A stretch of 64,000 nucleotides of DNA from Rheinheimera sp. 1928-s (lineage in GTDB: Bacteria > Pseudomonadota > Gammaproteobacteria > Enterobacterales > Alteromonadaceae): assembly GCF_029269265.1 (NCBI RefSeq), contig NZ_JARIXP010000008.1, forward strand, positions 1-64,000, given 5' to 3'. Below are positions 8,355 to 17,042 of the stretch, piece after piece. The notes beneath the pieces are model-generated. The model saw nothing but the letters and a program-made list of their open reading frames with translations. It was not told the origin of the DNA and did not search any database. Numbering within the stretch: the first letter of the stretch is position 1; every line of letters starts with the position of its first letter. A program made the translations under genes and the position numbers.

Positions 8355-9155
8355 TTATCTTCCACCCTTAGCAATATACTGAATCACCTGACCTGATAAG
8401 GTTGCCACCATTGGTACTTCCGGTAACTGATCCAGATCATACCAATGGGCTTCCTCAATTTCGTCCGGCTGACATACCAGCTCGCCTGACTTATAGTCGG
8501 CGATAAAAGCGGTCATCAGTGAATGCGGGAAAGGCCAGGGTTGGCTGCCCATATAACGTAAATTAGTGATCTCAATCCCTACTTCTTCTTTTACTTCACG
8601 CACCGCGGCCTGCTCCAGCGTCTCGGCAGACTCAACAAAACCAGCCAGAATGGAAAAGAAGCCTGTTTTATGTCGGGCCGAGCGGGCCAGCAGCAATTGA
8701 TTTTTGTCATTAACCACAGCTATCAGCACACAAGGATTAATTCTGGGGTAACAGCGATGACCACACTTGTGACAAAGCGCTGCGAGCTCCCAGTTCACCA
8801 GATGCATGGAGCTGCCACATTGACCACAGTATCGGTGCGTTTGTAAAAACAAGGCCACCTGACAGGCTCTGGCAGCATGTTCAAAAATAGCGGCGGACTG
8901 TAGCAATAAAACTCGTGCGTTATGCCACTGTTCTTCTGCTTCGGGTCTGTCGGTGTAATTGAGCAGATAACAATCCATCCCATCAATAGCACCGAGCAAA
9001 CACAGAGGTTCACTGCCATCTAAAAAGTCAGGCAACTGGTCATAACGACACAGGGGGGGCGGCGCATCAACAGAATACAGCCAGATTTTGCCCTGACTGA
9101 CAATAAACCAGTGACCATACAAGCCAGCGGTAGCAGGCACATTGTGCTTGATCAT
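8355..9155 (-). CDS. nudC: NADH pyrophosphatase / NAD-capped RNA hydrolase
   Basis: A Nudix hydrolase that splits NAD(H) and removes NAD caps from RNA. From the ATG at 9155 it has 266 residues, close to E. coli NudC. The four zinc ligands are Cys110, Cys113, Cys128 and Cys131. The Nudix box G-x5-E-x7-REVKEEVG lies at about 172-194. The frame is open to 9224, but the added residues do not fit the family and GGAG precedes the 9155 start. Confidence 0.93.
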   Translation of the reverse strand: MIKHNVPATAGLYGHWFIVSQGKIWLYSVDAPPPLCRYDQLPDFLDGSEPLCLLGAIDGMDCYLLNYTDRPEAEEQWHNARVLLLQSAAIFEHAARACQVALFLQTHRYCGQCGSSMHLVNWELAALCHKCGHRCYPRINPCVLIAVVNDKNQLLLARSARHKTGFFSILAGFVESAETLEQAAVREVKEEVGIEITNLRYMGSQPWPFPHSLMTAFIADYKSGELVCQPDEIEEAHWYDLDQLPEVPMVATLSGQVIQYIAKGGR

Positions 9156-9305
9156 TTTTTGTTTTACTCCACCACTTATTCGTGTAAACAGGCGTATGAT
9201 AGAGCCAAAGACTGAACCGACCAATAAAAAAGTAGTTGATCTTTATCCGAGAATTCTTTTAATTAGAGGTTCTGAGCAGTAAGTCACTTGAGTAAGGGGA
9301 AGTAT

Positions 9306-9791
9306 ATGTACACCCGTTTAGAGTCAGCACAGCAAAAATGGGGTGGCAGCCTGACAGCTATAGATAACTGGCTGGATGAAAGGCAGCGCCTGATTGTCCG
9401 TTATTGTGAGCTGGCCGCATTGCCTCCTTTTGACAAGAAAAGTGGGAATTCTTTGCCTGATTTGGCCGATATCCAGCACTTTTGCCAATTGCTGATGGAT
9501 TATATATCCGCTGGTCATTTTGAAGTTTATGAACAAATTGTGTCGCAATGTGCAGTCAATGGCCATGATAGCCGCAAGCTGGCTGATGCCTTGTATCCAA
9601 AAATAGCAAAGTCTACTGATATGGCACTTGAGTTTAATGACAAATATGCTGAGGCTGATAGTCAAACTTTGTCAAAGAACTTTGATCGTGATTTGTCTAT
9701 TTTAGGCCAGGCTTTGGTAGAGCGTTTTGATTTCGAAGATGAGCTTATTCAGACGTTACATAACAAGCATTCCAACGCTGTATCTGCCTGA
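9306..9791 (+). CDS. rsd: Anti-sigma70 factor Rsd/AlgQ family
   Basis: About 161 residues, largely helical, with Rsd/AlgQ motifs: DNWLDERQRLIVRY near the N-terminus and a DYISAGHFEVYE block at about residues 72-83. Rsd binds region 4 of sigma70 and favours alternative sigma factors in stationary phase. The ATG at 9306 has AAGGGGA 6 bases upstream; an in-frame TTG at 9288 is less likely. It diverges from nudC, as in E. coli. Confidence 0.9.
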   Translation: MYTRLESAQQKWGGSLTAIDNWLDERQRLIVRYCELAALPPFDKKSGNSLPDLADIQHFCQLLMDYISAGHFEVYEQIVSQCAVNGHDSRKLADALYPKIAKSTDMALEFNDKYAEADSQTLSKNFDRDLSILGQALVERFDFEDELIQTLHNKHSNAVSA

Positions 9792-9834
9792 GTTAGTCCT
9801 GAGTTAGTTTAGTTGCTGTCGTCGTAACAAAAGC

Positions 9835-9863
9835 AAAAAAGCGACCATCAGGTCGCTTTTTTT
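9835..9863. terminator. Bidirectional terminator between rsd and fkpA
   Basis: AAAAAAGCGACC (9835-9846), ATCA loop, GGTCGCTTTTTT (9851-9862): a 12-bp perfect stem with A/T tails on both sides. Confidence 0.88.
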
Positions 9864-9876
9864 ATCGGGCTACGTA

Positions 9877-10635
9877 TTACTTAGCTTCAGCCGGAGCTTC
9901 TTCTGCAGGGGCTTCTTCGCCAATGCCTAATAATTCAACGTCAAATACTAAAACGCTGTTTGCAGGGATAGTACCCATGTCACGCTCACCGTAGGCTAAA
10001 TCGCTAGGGATAGTGAATTTGAACTTAGAACCAACGCTCATCAACTGAACGCCTTCAGTCCAGCCTTTGATCACCTGGTTTAACGGGAACTGAGCAGGAC
10101 CACGCTCTTTTGAGCTGTCAAATTCAGTGCCATCGACCAAAGTACCAGTGTAGTGCACACGAACTACGTCTGTTGCAGCTGGTTTTGGACCATCAGCAGC
10201 CTGAACCACTTCATACTGCAAACCTGACTCAGTCACTTTCACGCCTTCTTTTTTAGCGTTAGTTTCTAAGAATGCTTTACCAGCAGCCACGTTTTGTTCA
10301 GCCTGAGCTTTGGCCACTTCAACTTGTTTTTCACGGGCTGTTTGTTCCAGCGCCATCATCACTTTCTGAACTTCTTCTTCAGTCAGCTGAGCTTTACCAG
10401 CTAACTGATCCTGAATACCACGTACTATAGTTTCAGAAACTAAAGGTAAACCTAATTTTTCATGTTCCTGAATGGTAGTGTCGATAAAACGACCAGCAGA
10501 TACACCTAAGCTGTAAGATTGTTTTGCAGTGTCAGTATCTAAAACCAGAGGTTTTGGCTGCTCAGCTTCTTTATTACAAGCAGACAAAGTTAAAACGGTA
10601 GCCGCAATCAGCGACACCTTAGTTAATAAACGCAT
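9877..10635 (-). CDS. fkpA: FKBP-type peptidyl-prolyl isomerase, FkpA-like lipoprotein
   Basis: A periplasmic prolyl isomerase and chaperone. From the ATG at 10635 (GGAG 6 bases upstream) it has 252 residues. The N-terminus is a lipoprotein signal with an LSAC lipobox (Cys20), so it is probably membrane-tethered, unlike soluble E. coli FkpA. A helical dimerisation region (about 30-130) precedes the FKBP domain (about 140-240, VRVHYTGTLVDGTEFDSS). The C-terminus is an Ala/Glu-rich tail with EEAPAE repeats. It is next to slyX and yheV, as in E. coli. Confidence 0.92.
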   Translation of the reverse strand: MRLLTKVSLIAATVLTLSACNKEAEQPKPLVLDTDTAKQSYSLGVSAGRFIDTTIQEHEKLGLPLVSETIVRGIQDQLAGKAQLTEEEVQKVMMALEQTAREKQVEVAKAQAEQNVAAGKAFLETNAKKEGVKVTESGLQYEVVQAADGPKPAATDVVRVHYTGTLVDGTEFDSSKERGPAQFPLNQVIKGWTEGVQLMSVGSKFKFTIPSDLAYGERDMGTIPANSVLVFDVELLGIGEEAPAEEAPAEAK

Positions 10636-10731
10636 GTATTTCTCCAATAAATAAGCAGGTTTGGCTGCAAAATTGTGTTTTAATAAGTTTAAAGGTTTTA
10701 TGCAACGTCCCTATACTAACGGTTTGTGCTA

Positions 10732-11715
10732 ATGACGTTAACCCATAGCTGTAAATATCTGATAATTTTTCTGGCAATTGGTCTCTTTGCCTGCTCAGAA
10801 GTTCAACCAAAATCTGTGCGACAAGTGCTGCATAGCGAAACGCCCTCTTATGGCGCTGCTATTAACGACAAAACAACACTGGTTGCTGTCTCTGCTTTAG
10901 ACGCAGGCGTCACGGTCTGGGACCTGCAAAAAGATACAGCTTTGTATTCGCTGGGTCATCAGGAAAAAACCAATAATCAGATTTTATCTTTATCACTGAG
11001 CCCGGATGGCAGTCATTTATTAACAGGTGACAGCAAAGATTTTGCCTTATGGCAAATGAATGATGGCCGCAACATCGGTTTTTGGTCGGTAAAAGACGCC
11101 ACGATCCGTGATTTAGCTGTGTCTGATTTTGGCCGCCATCTACTGGTAGGCCAAAGCGACGGTAAAGTGCAACATATCACCTTAAGTTCAGGCCGTCGCA
11201 TTGAGTTTTTAGGCCACACCGAAAATGTGAATTCTGTCGATATGTCGGCCAATGGCCGCTTTGCTTTGACAGGCTCTAACGATCATTATGCCTATTTATG
11301 GGATACAGAAACGGCGCAGATTATTCATAGTTTCCCGCATCCAAACCGGGTGACTAAGGTAACGCTGGATCAGCAAGGTCGTTATGCCTTTAGTGCAGGC
11401 AGCGAACTGCAAGGTTTTATCTGGGATTTAAAAACAGGTAAACAACTCAGCCAGCTTGAATTAGCCAGAGCACAAATTATTACCGCCGCCCGCTTTAGTC
11501 CAAACGGAAAGTGGCTGGTGACAGGTTCTCCATCCAGAGCCTTAATTTTATGGGATGTGGCAACAGGGAAAAAAGTACAGCAGTGGCAGGTCAGAGCTAT
11601 TCTCAATAGCAGGCCAGCCAGTGCGGTGATCCATGCGGTGGCATTTTTAAATGACAGCCAGATTATCAGTGAAAGCTCCAGTGGCGTAGCCGAAGTATGG
11701 GAGATTAAACAATGA
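10732..11715 (+). CDS. WD40-repeat lipoprotein
   Basis: About 327 residues from the ATG at 10732 (a GTG at 10726 is possible). The N-terminus is a lipoprotein signal ending LFAC. The rest is about seven WD40-like units, with recurring GH...D, SPDG and LWD/VWD elements (LTGDSKDFALW, LTGSNDHYAYLWD, VTGSPSRALILWD), so a beta-propeller is expected. Such propellers act as protein-binding platforms; the partner is unknown. The stop overlaps slyX by ATGA, so the two are co-translated. Confidence 0.85.
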   Translation: MTLTHSCKYLIIFLAIGLFACSEVQPKSVRQVLHSETPSYGAAINDKTTLVAVSALDAGVTVWDLQKDTALYSLGHQEKTNNQILSLSLSPDGSHLLTGDSKDFALWQMNDGRNIGFWSVKDATIRDLAVSDFGRHLLVGQSDGKVQHITLSSGRRIEFLGHTENVNSVDMSANGRFALTGSNDHYAYLWDTETAQIIHSFPHPNRVTKVTLDQQGRYAFSAGSELQGFIWDLKTGKQLSQLELARAQIITAARFSPNGKWLVTGSPSRALILWDVATGKKVQQWQVRAILNSRPASAVIHAVAFLNDSQIISESSSGVAEVWEIKQ

Positions 11716-11936
11716 CAGAAAAAGTAGTGGAGTTGCAGCAACAACTCATTGATCTGGAGAGCAAACTTGCATTCCAGGAAGATATGGTGCAAACGCTGAA
11801 TGACGAGTTACATGAACATCAGAAAAGCATCGAAAAACTGCAACGGCAAGTGATGATGCTGGCGGAAAAAATCAGTAAGGGCAACGACAGTGGCATTTTA
11901 CGTGTAGATGAAGAGCCGCCACCGCCGCATTATTAA
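11712..11936 (+). CDS. slyX: SlyX family protein
   Basis: Seventy-four residues, mostly one heptad-like coiled coil (VVELQQQLIDLESKLAFQED...), ending in the characteristic PPPPHY tail of SlyX. Its biochemical role is unknown. The start overlaps the WD40 gene stop by four bases. It sits between fkpA and yheV, as in E. coli. Confidence 0.93.
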   Translation: MTEKVVELQQQLIDLESKLAFQEDMVQTLNDELHEHQKSIEKLQRQVMMLAEKISKGNDSGILRVDEEPPPPHY

Positions 11937-11956
11937 CACCCATTCGCTTACTAACT

Positions 11957-12163
11957 TTATTCGGGTTTGAACACGCCTATCACCTGTTCAGCAGCACGCG
12001 AAGCTTTTGCCACCTGCTGTTCAGGTTGTGCCATATGATGGCCACATTGCACGCATTCTACTTTTTCCACGTTGTTTTCAATAAACAACATCAAGGTGTC
12101 TACAGCTTTACATTGTGGGCAGGTTGCACCGGCGATAAAGCGTTTTTTCTTTCTTTCCGTCAT
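11957..12163 (-). CDS. yheV: YheV-type zinc-ribbon protein
   Basis: Sixty-eight residues with a basic start (TERKKKRF) and paired cysteines CPQC...CVQCGHH, the expected zinc ribbon of the YheV/DUF2387 family. Function unknown. Convergent with slyX and divergent from yheS. Confidence 0.9.
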   Translation of the reverse strand: MTERKKKRFIAGATCPQCKAVDTLMLFIENNVEKVECVQCGHHMAQPEQQVAKASRAAEQVIGVFKPE

Positions 12164-12273
12164 GTTTTTACTCTCTTCAGTCTGCTTTTATCGCATCAAT
12201 ACCGCTTGTGCTCTTGGTTTGTCGCCACTTTGCGATTAGAGTAGCAACCAATTTTCGTCCGGGCTAAAACACT

Positions 12274-14187
12274 ATGATCCAACTGCAAAACGTCGAACTG
12301 CGACGCGGTATTAATTGCTTACTGCAACAGGCCGATCTTACCGTATTTCCAGGCCAAAAGGTCGGAATAATTGGCGCCAACGGTTGCGGCAAATCCAGTC
12401 TTTTTGCTTTGTTGCAACAAAAACTGCAACCAGACGCTGGTTCTGTCTCTATTCCAGCCAGCTGGACTATCTCCACTGTGGCGCAGGAAACGCCAGCTTT
12501 GGATATGTCGGCCATGGACTACGTATTGCAAGGTGACGAAAAACTTTATCCATTGCTTCAACAGTTAAAAATTACTGATGGCAGTGTTGATTTAGCAGCA
12601 GTACATCATCAGATTGACGCTTTAGATGGCTACAGAGCCGAAGCCAAAGCTGGTGTTTTATTAGATGGTCTGGGTTTTAGTGGTGCAGCGCAGCAGCAAA
12701 GTGTGAAGTCGTTTTCAGGTGGCTGGCGTATGCGCTTAAACCTGGCCAAAGCCCTGATGCAACCTGCAGAATTGTTGTTATTGGACGAACCCACCAACCA
12801 CTTAGATTTAGACGCCGTATTGTGGCTGGAAAAATACCTGGCTTCCTATACTGGTACTTTGTTGCTGATCAGTCACGACCGCGACTTCCTGGATGCCGTG
12901 ATTGACAATACGGTGCATATCGACAATCAGACTTTAACTTTATACAAAGGCAACTACAGCCAGTTTGAACGTCAGCGAGCTGAACATTTATCACAACACC
13001 AGTCGATGTTTGAAAAACAACAGCGTCAGGTGGCGCATCTGCAAAAGTATATTGACCGATTCCGCGCTCAGGCCACAAAAGCCAAACAAGCGCAAAGCCG
13101 GATCAAAGCACTGGAACGTATGACGTTGTTGGCTCCTGCTCATGCTGACTCGCCTTTTCAGTTTGAGTTTTTAGATCCACGCTCTTTACCTAACCCTTTA
13201 CTGAAGATGGAAAACGTCAAAGCAGGTTATGGTGATACGCCTATTCTGCAGCAGATTAACTTTCAGTTGCTGCCAGGCAGCCGCATAGGTTTGTTAGGTC
13301 GCAACGGCGCTGGTAAATCGACGCTGATCAAAATGTTATCCGGCTCTTTAACACCACAAGCCGGTGAAATTTGGTACGCCAATGGTGTCAGTATTGGTTA
13401 TTTTGCTCAGCACCAGTTGGAAACCTTAAGACCACAGGATTCGCCTTTACAGCATTTAGTACGTTTAGCCCCGGATGCCACTGAGCAACAGTTGCGCGAT
13501 TATATTGGTGGTTTTGGTTTTCATGGTGACAAAGCACTGGCCGCCTGCGCGCCTTTTTCCGGTGGTGAAAAAGCCCGTTTAGTTCTGGCGTTACTGGTGT
13601 ATCAGCGCCCTAACCTGCTGCTGCTGGATGAACCGACCAACCACTTAGACCTGGATATGCGTGAAGCTATCGTAATGGCATTACAAAGCTTCGAAGGCGC
13701 TATTGTGGTGGTATCGCACGACAGGCATTTACTTAGCAGCACTACAGATGAGTTTTATCTGGTGGCGCATGGCAAAGTTGCACCTTTTGCCGGTGATTTG
13801 TCAGATTATTATCAGTGGTTGCAACAGGATCAACGCGCCAGTAATGCCGCTGCAGTATCCGACGACACTGTGACCGCAAACAGCGCCCAAAATCGTAAAG
13901 ATCAAAAACGGCTGGAAGCTGAGCTACGTGCTTTACAGCGGCCGTTAAAGCAAAAAATTGAAAAGCTGGAGCTGCAACAAGAAAAGCTGCACCAGCAACA
14001 ACAGCAGATTGAAACGGCTTTGGCTGATGCCGGTATTTACGACGCGGTTCGTAAAACTGAGCTGACCAAAACATTGGCCGAGCAAACAAAAGTCCAAAAG
14101 GAATTATCTGAAGTGGAAGAACAATGGTTCGAAGCTCAGGAAGCATGGGAGCAACAAAGTGCAGAATTCTGGCAAAAAAATTCTTAA
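12274..14187 (+). CDS. yheS: ABC-F ATPase YheS
   Basis: A cytoplasmic ABC-F protein with two ATPase cassettes and no membrane segments, expected to act on ribosomes. The 637 residues equal the E. coli length. Walker A motifs are GANGCGKS (about 34-41) and GRNGAGKS (about 348-355). Signature motifs are SFSGGWRMRL and FSGGEKARL, each followed by LLLDEPTNHLDL. The C-terminal 100 residues form a Q/K/E-rich coiled coil. Its 3' end overlaps the next gene by about 29 bases. Confidence 0.94.
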   Translation: MIQLQNVELRRGINCLLQQADLTVFPGQKVGIIGANGCGKSSLFALLQQKLQPDAGSVSIPASWTISTVAQETPALDMSAMDYVLQGDEKLYPLLQQLKITDGSVDLAAVHHQIDALDGYRAEAKAGVLLDGLGFSGAAQQQSVKSFSGGWRMRLNLAKALMQPAELLLLDEPTNHLDLDAVLWLEKYLASYTGTLLLISHDRDFLDAVIDNTVHIDNQTLTLYKGNYSQFERQRAEHLSQHQSMFEKQQRQVAHLQKYIDRFRAQATKAKQAQSRIKALERMTLLAPAHADSPFQFEFLDPRSLPNPLLKMENVKAGYGDTPILQQINFQLLPGSRIGLLGRNGAGKSTLIKMLSGSLTPQAGEIWYANGVSIGYFAQHQLETLRPQDSPLQHLVRLAPDATEQQLRDYIGGFGFHGDKALAACAPFSGGEKARLVLALLVYQRPNLLLLDEPTNHLDLDMREAIVMALQSFEGAIVVVSHDRHLLSSTTDEFYLVAHGKVAPFAGDLSDYYQWLQQDQRASNAAAVSDDTVTANSAQNRKDQKRLEAELRALQRPLKQKIEKLELQQEKLHQQQQQIETALADAGIYDAVRKTELTKTLAEQTKVQKELSEVEEQWFEAQEAWEQQSAEFWQKNS

Positions 14188-14668
14188 TTCTGAGCAGTTC
14201 TGGCAGTACAGCCTGAGTTTGTATCCGGCCATTAAAGATGTATGCCTGCAATGGCAGGACAACTATGGTGTGAATATTAACCTGCTGCTGTTTTTGCTCT
14301 ATCTGGACAAGCAACAGCAAAGTGTCAGCGAAGCTCAACTGCAACAGCTGGAAGATTTACTGAAGCATTTCAGCACCGAAGTGACTCAGTCGATCCGCGC
14401 CTTACGCCGCACTTTGCCATCTCCATGGCTAGAGTCTGATATGCAGCAGCCTCTGCGTCAGCAATTATTGAGCACTGAACTTGCTGCAGAAAAACTGGAA
14501 CAGCAGTTATTGGTGCAGCAGTTTAATCAGTTAAGTCTGAATGATGAGCTGTTGCCTTACAGTCAGCTACTGGATCACTATTTGGTGTTGGTCCAAGCTC
14601 CTGTTGAGCAATTGGACGCTGAAATTCTTGATCTGTATCAACAAAGCCAGCAGTTGGAAGGCATCTAA
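14159..14668 (+). CDS. TIGR02444 family protein
   Basis: A helical protein of up to 169 residues starting from GTG within the yheS 3' end. FWQYSLSLYPAIKDVCLQWQ followed by INLLLFLLYLD is characteristic of the TIGR02444/DUF2390 family, often encoded beside yheS. No enzyme motif is seen and the function is unknown. The exact start is uncertain because the reading frame is open through the overlap; translational coupling with yheS is likely. Confidence 0.8.
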   Translation: MQNSGKKILNSEQFWQYSLSLYPAIKDVCLQWQDNYGVNINLLLFLLYLDKQQQSVSEAQLQQLEDLLKHFSTEVTQSIRALRRTLPSPWLESDMQQPLRQQLLSTELAAEKLEQQLLVQQFNQLSLNDELLPYSQLLDHYLVLVQAPVEQLDAEILDLYQQSQQLEGI

Positions 14669-14702
14669 AGTCCAACTTTGATCTATATCAGACTTTGCTT
14701 CC

Positions 14703-14731
14703 ACTGATGCTTCTACTCTACAAGCATCAGT
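14703..14731. repeat. Perfect 10-bp inverted repeat upstream of the small DUF3149 gene
   Basis: ACTGATGCTT (14703-14712) and AAGCATCAGT (14722-14731) are exact inverted copies 9 bases apart. They lie just before the ribosome site of the next small gene. No T-run follows, so an operator or leader hairpin is more likely than a terminator. Confidence 0.5.
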
Positions 14732-14750
14732 AAATAGCGAGGATATGATC

Positions 14751-14879
14751 ATGAATATATGGCAAGAGTTTCTGAACGATCCGGTGATCTTTATCTCTTT
14801 TACCGGGCTGGCTTTAGTGATTGGCTTATGCGTATTTTACGCTGGCTACTTCTTATATAAAACTTCGCATGCAGAGTAA
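14751..14879 (+). CDS. DUF3149-type single-pass membrane protein, 42 residues
   Basis: A small gene: the ATG at 14751 is preceded by AGGA with 7-base spacing and the stop is TAA at 14877-14879. The protein starts MNIWQEFLNDPVIFISF and has one hydrophobic span (about residues 11-35) ending in Lys/His/Glu. A short N-terminal W-x-D/N-P segment plus one helix is the pattern of DUF3149 small membrane proteins. Function unknown. Confidence 0.7.
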   Translation: MNIWQEFLNDPVIFISFTGLALVIGLCVFYAGYFLYKTSHAE

Positions 14880-14925
14880 TATGGTGAACAGACAAGCGCA
14901 GTCAGTTCAGCTGCGCTTTGATCCT

Positions 14926-16500
14926 TTACTTTAAATTTTTCACTAAAGCTGCTGTATTTCGCAAGGTTAAAGCATAAATAGTTAACTGTGGATTAGCGCC
15001 TAAGCTTGAGGGTAATACCGAGCCATCAAATACAGACAAATTTTCCAGGTGATGATGACGACCTTCCAGGTTTACCACTCCTTTGGCAGGCTCTGCACTC
15101 ATATTACAACCCCCCATCACATGAGCTGACACCAAGGTAGCGCGGTATTTTTGTAGCGGCAGCGCTTTAATTGCCTCGCGAGCCTGCTTCCAACTGGAGT
15201 AAAGCTGAGCATCCTGATGAATAGGCAATACCGACTTAGCTCCGGCTGCGAATTGTAGTTCAGCCATCGCCAGATAAGCGTCCTGTACGCCTTGCCATAA
15301 ATAATCTGAAAGAGGGTAATCCACCATTGGCTCACCCTGATCAGACAACAACACAGTGCCGCCCTGACTATCAGCATGAAAACCATCCCGTAGTAACGCA
15401 ATAACCACCTGCAACTGATTAAACTGCTGCATTAACGCAGCATGTGACTGTGCCAGGCTTGTTAATTTGGTTGCCATTAACACAGGATGCAGTGGCGGTA
15501 CCTCCAGCTTAAAGCCGATCTGCCCATGGCCTGGCCAAACAAATTGATCAGAATAAATCGACTGAGGCGCCCCACTGTGGCCAGCTATAGTCTCTTCAAA
15601 TAAAGCACCTGAAATCACACTGGGGTGCAGGTAAGTGTGTTTACCTAACCGACCTGAAGGATTGGGTACTTTAGAGCGCAGCAGCAAAGCGGGCGAGCCT
15701 ATAGCACCAGCAGCCACTATGTAATGTTTTGCTTTAAAGCTAAGTTTTACTCTGAAATCAGGCTGAAAATGCGGGTCTACTGGCACAGCAACCAAAGATT
15801 GCACTTGCCCATTTTGCCATTTCAGCTCACGGGCAGATACCCGGCTAATCAGCATGGCGCCGGCTTGCATAGCCGATGGAATAGTACTGACCAGCATCGA
15901 CTGCTTGGCGTTAATAGGGCAACCCATGCCGCAGTAGCCCAGATTAGCGCAGCCGCTGACATTGCGGTTAATTACAGTGTACTGCCAACCTAAAGCTTCA
16001 CAGCCTTGTCGTAATTTATCGTTATTGGCATTAGGTGGCACTGGCCATGGATGGATATTCAGCCGCTGTTCGGCCTGTTGGAAATATGGCGCTAAATTGT
16101 CGGAGTTAAAATCACAACCAAATTCGGCGCGCCAGTACTCCAGTGTTTTGTCGGGTGTGCGAATCGAAGTAGTCCAGTTGACCGTAGTAGAGCCTCCTAC
16201 GGTGCGGCCTTGTAGTATACCTATACTTTGATCCAGGGTTTTACGGCCTGCGCCATCCTGATACAAAGCAGGATAAGCCCAGCGCTCTTGCTGCTGAAAG
16301 TCTTTGCCTTCATACAAAGCGCCCATTTCCAGAATAATCACTTTAAAGCCGGCTAAACTCAGCTGTTCAGCAGCCATAGCGCCACCGGCACCAGAACCTA
16401 CTATCACCACATCCGCTTCAAACTGCTTATCTTCAGTTAAAGTGGAAGCATCCAGATAAGACCAGCCCGCAGAGACACCATCAGCAATCAGATTCTTCAT
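14926..16500 (-). CDS. GMC-family FAD oxidoreductase
   Basis: A flavin-dependent alcohol/sterol-type oxidoreductase of 524 residues. The FAD site VVIVGSGAGGAMAAEQL is at about 31-47, and the GMC signature GRTVGGSTTVNW at about 97-108. A cysteine cluster CANLGYCGMGCP at about 194-205 is of the kind seen in long-chain alcohol oxidases and 2-keto-gluconate-type dehydrogenases. The C-terminal block HVMGGCNM...SLGANPQLT holds the catalytic His region. It is cytoplasmic by itself, but its upstream partner gene has a Tat signal, so the pair may be exported together. Its start overlaps that gene's stop by ATGA. Confidence 0.88.
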   Translation of the reverse strand: MKNLIADGVSAGWSYLDASTLTEDKQFEADVVIVGSGAGGAMAAEQLSLAGFKVIILEMGALYEGKDFQQQERWAYPALYQDGAGRKTLDQSIGILQGRTVGGSTTVNWTTSIRTPDKTLEYWRAEFGCDFNSDNLAPYFQQAEQRLNIHPWPVPPNANNDKLRQGCEALGWQYTVINRNVSGCANLGYCGMGCPINAKQSMLVSTIPSAMQAGAMLISRVSARELKWQNGQVQSLVAVPVDPHFQPDFRVKLSFKAKHYIVAAGAIGSPALLLRSKVPNPSGRLGKHTYLHPSVISGALFEETIAGHSGAPQSIYSDQFVWPGHGQIGFKLEVPPLHPVLMATKLTSLAQSHAALMQQFNQLQVVIALLRDGFHADSQGGTVLLSDQGEPMVDYPLSDYLWQGVQDAYLAMAELQFAAGAKSVLPIHQDAQLYSSWKQAREAIKALPLQKYRATLVSAHVMGGCNMSAEPAKGVVNLEGRHHHLENLSVFDGSVLPSSLGANPQLTIYALTLRNTAALVKNLK

Positions 16501-16994
16501 GAATTAAACTCCGGCGCGCTGTAATCCAAGGCAAACCAATGCTGTGGCTGACCATAAAAAGCGCCGTAGATCAGTTCACGCAAACCGCTAAAGGCTTGCT
16601 GTAACAAAGAAAAGTAACTGTCGCGCCAGCTTACTAACAAATCCAGACGCTGTGGCAGCGGCAGCTCTGCCAGTTGCAACCACTGCCCTGTTAATGCCAG
16701 CCGGGCTAAATCCTGTTGCAGCAACTGAAATAGCTGTTCGAGTTGTTGTTGCTGATGTTGAGGTAAATAGACCAGAAAATCTAACACCGCATCCCGGGTT
16801 TGCTCTAAGGATAATTGTTGCGATCTGGCATCGGCAGGTAAAGCCCCCAAAAGCACTGCGGGTAATAACGCATCCAATACCAGAACAGCCGCATTGTCAC
16901 TGCCTTGCAGACTTTGATACTGATATACTGCGTACCCTGTGCTGGCAGCTACTGTCAGCGCAAGAGAGCGCAAAATAAACTGGCGTCTGTTCAT
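16497..16994 (-). CDS. Tat-signal small protein, probable GMC dehydrogenase partner subunit
   Basis: From the ATG at 16994 the protein has 165 residues and begins MNRRQFILRSLALTVAAS, a clear twin-arginine signal. The mature part is helical and rich in Leu/Gln (DALLPAVLLGALPAD, LDFLVYLPQHQQQQLEQLFQLL), resembling the small subunit 3 type of gluconate dehydrogenases. The frame is open to 17408, but that extension overlaps yheT and the Tat motif would be internal. The 4-base overlap with the GMC gene suggests a two-subunit Tat-hitchhiking oxidoreductase; substrate unknown. Confidence 0.75.
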   Translation of the reverse strand: MNRRQFILRSLALTVAASTGYAVYQYQSLQGSDNAAVLVLDALLPAVLLGALPADARSQQLSLEQTRDAVLDFLVYLPQHQQQQLEQLFQLLQQDLARLALTGQWLQLAELPLPQRLDLLVSWRDSYFSLLQQAFSGLRELIYGAFYGQPQHWFALDYSAPEFNS

Positions 16995-17042
16995 TGTTAT
17001 TGTGGTCCGGCCAGAGAAAGTGACTTTGATTGTTAAGTAGGA

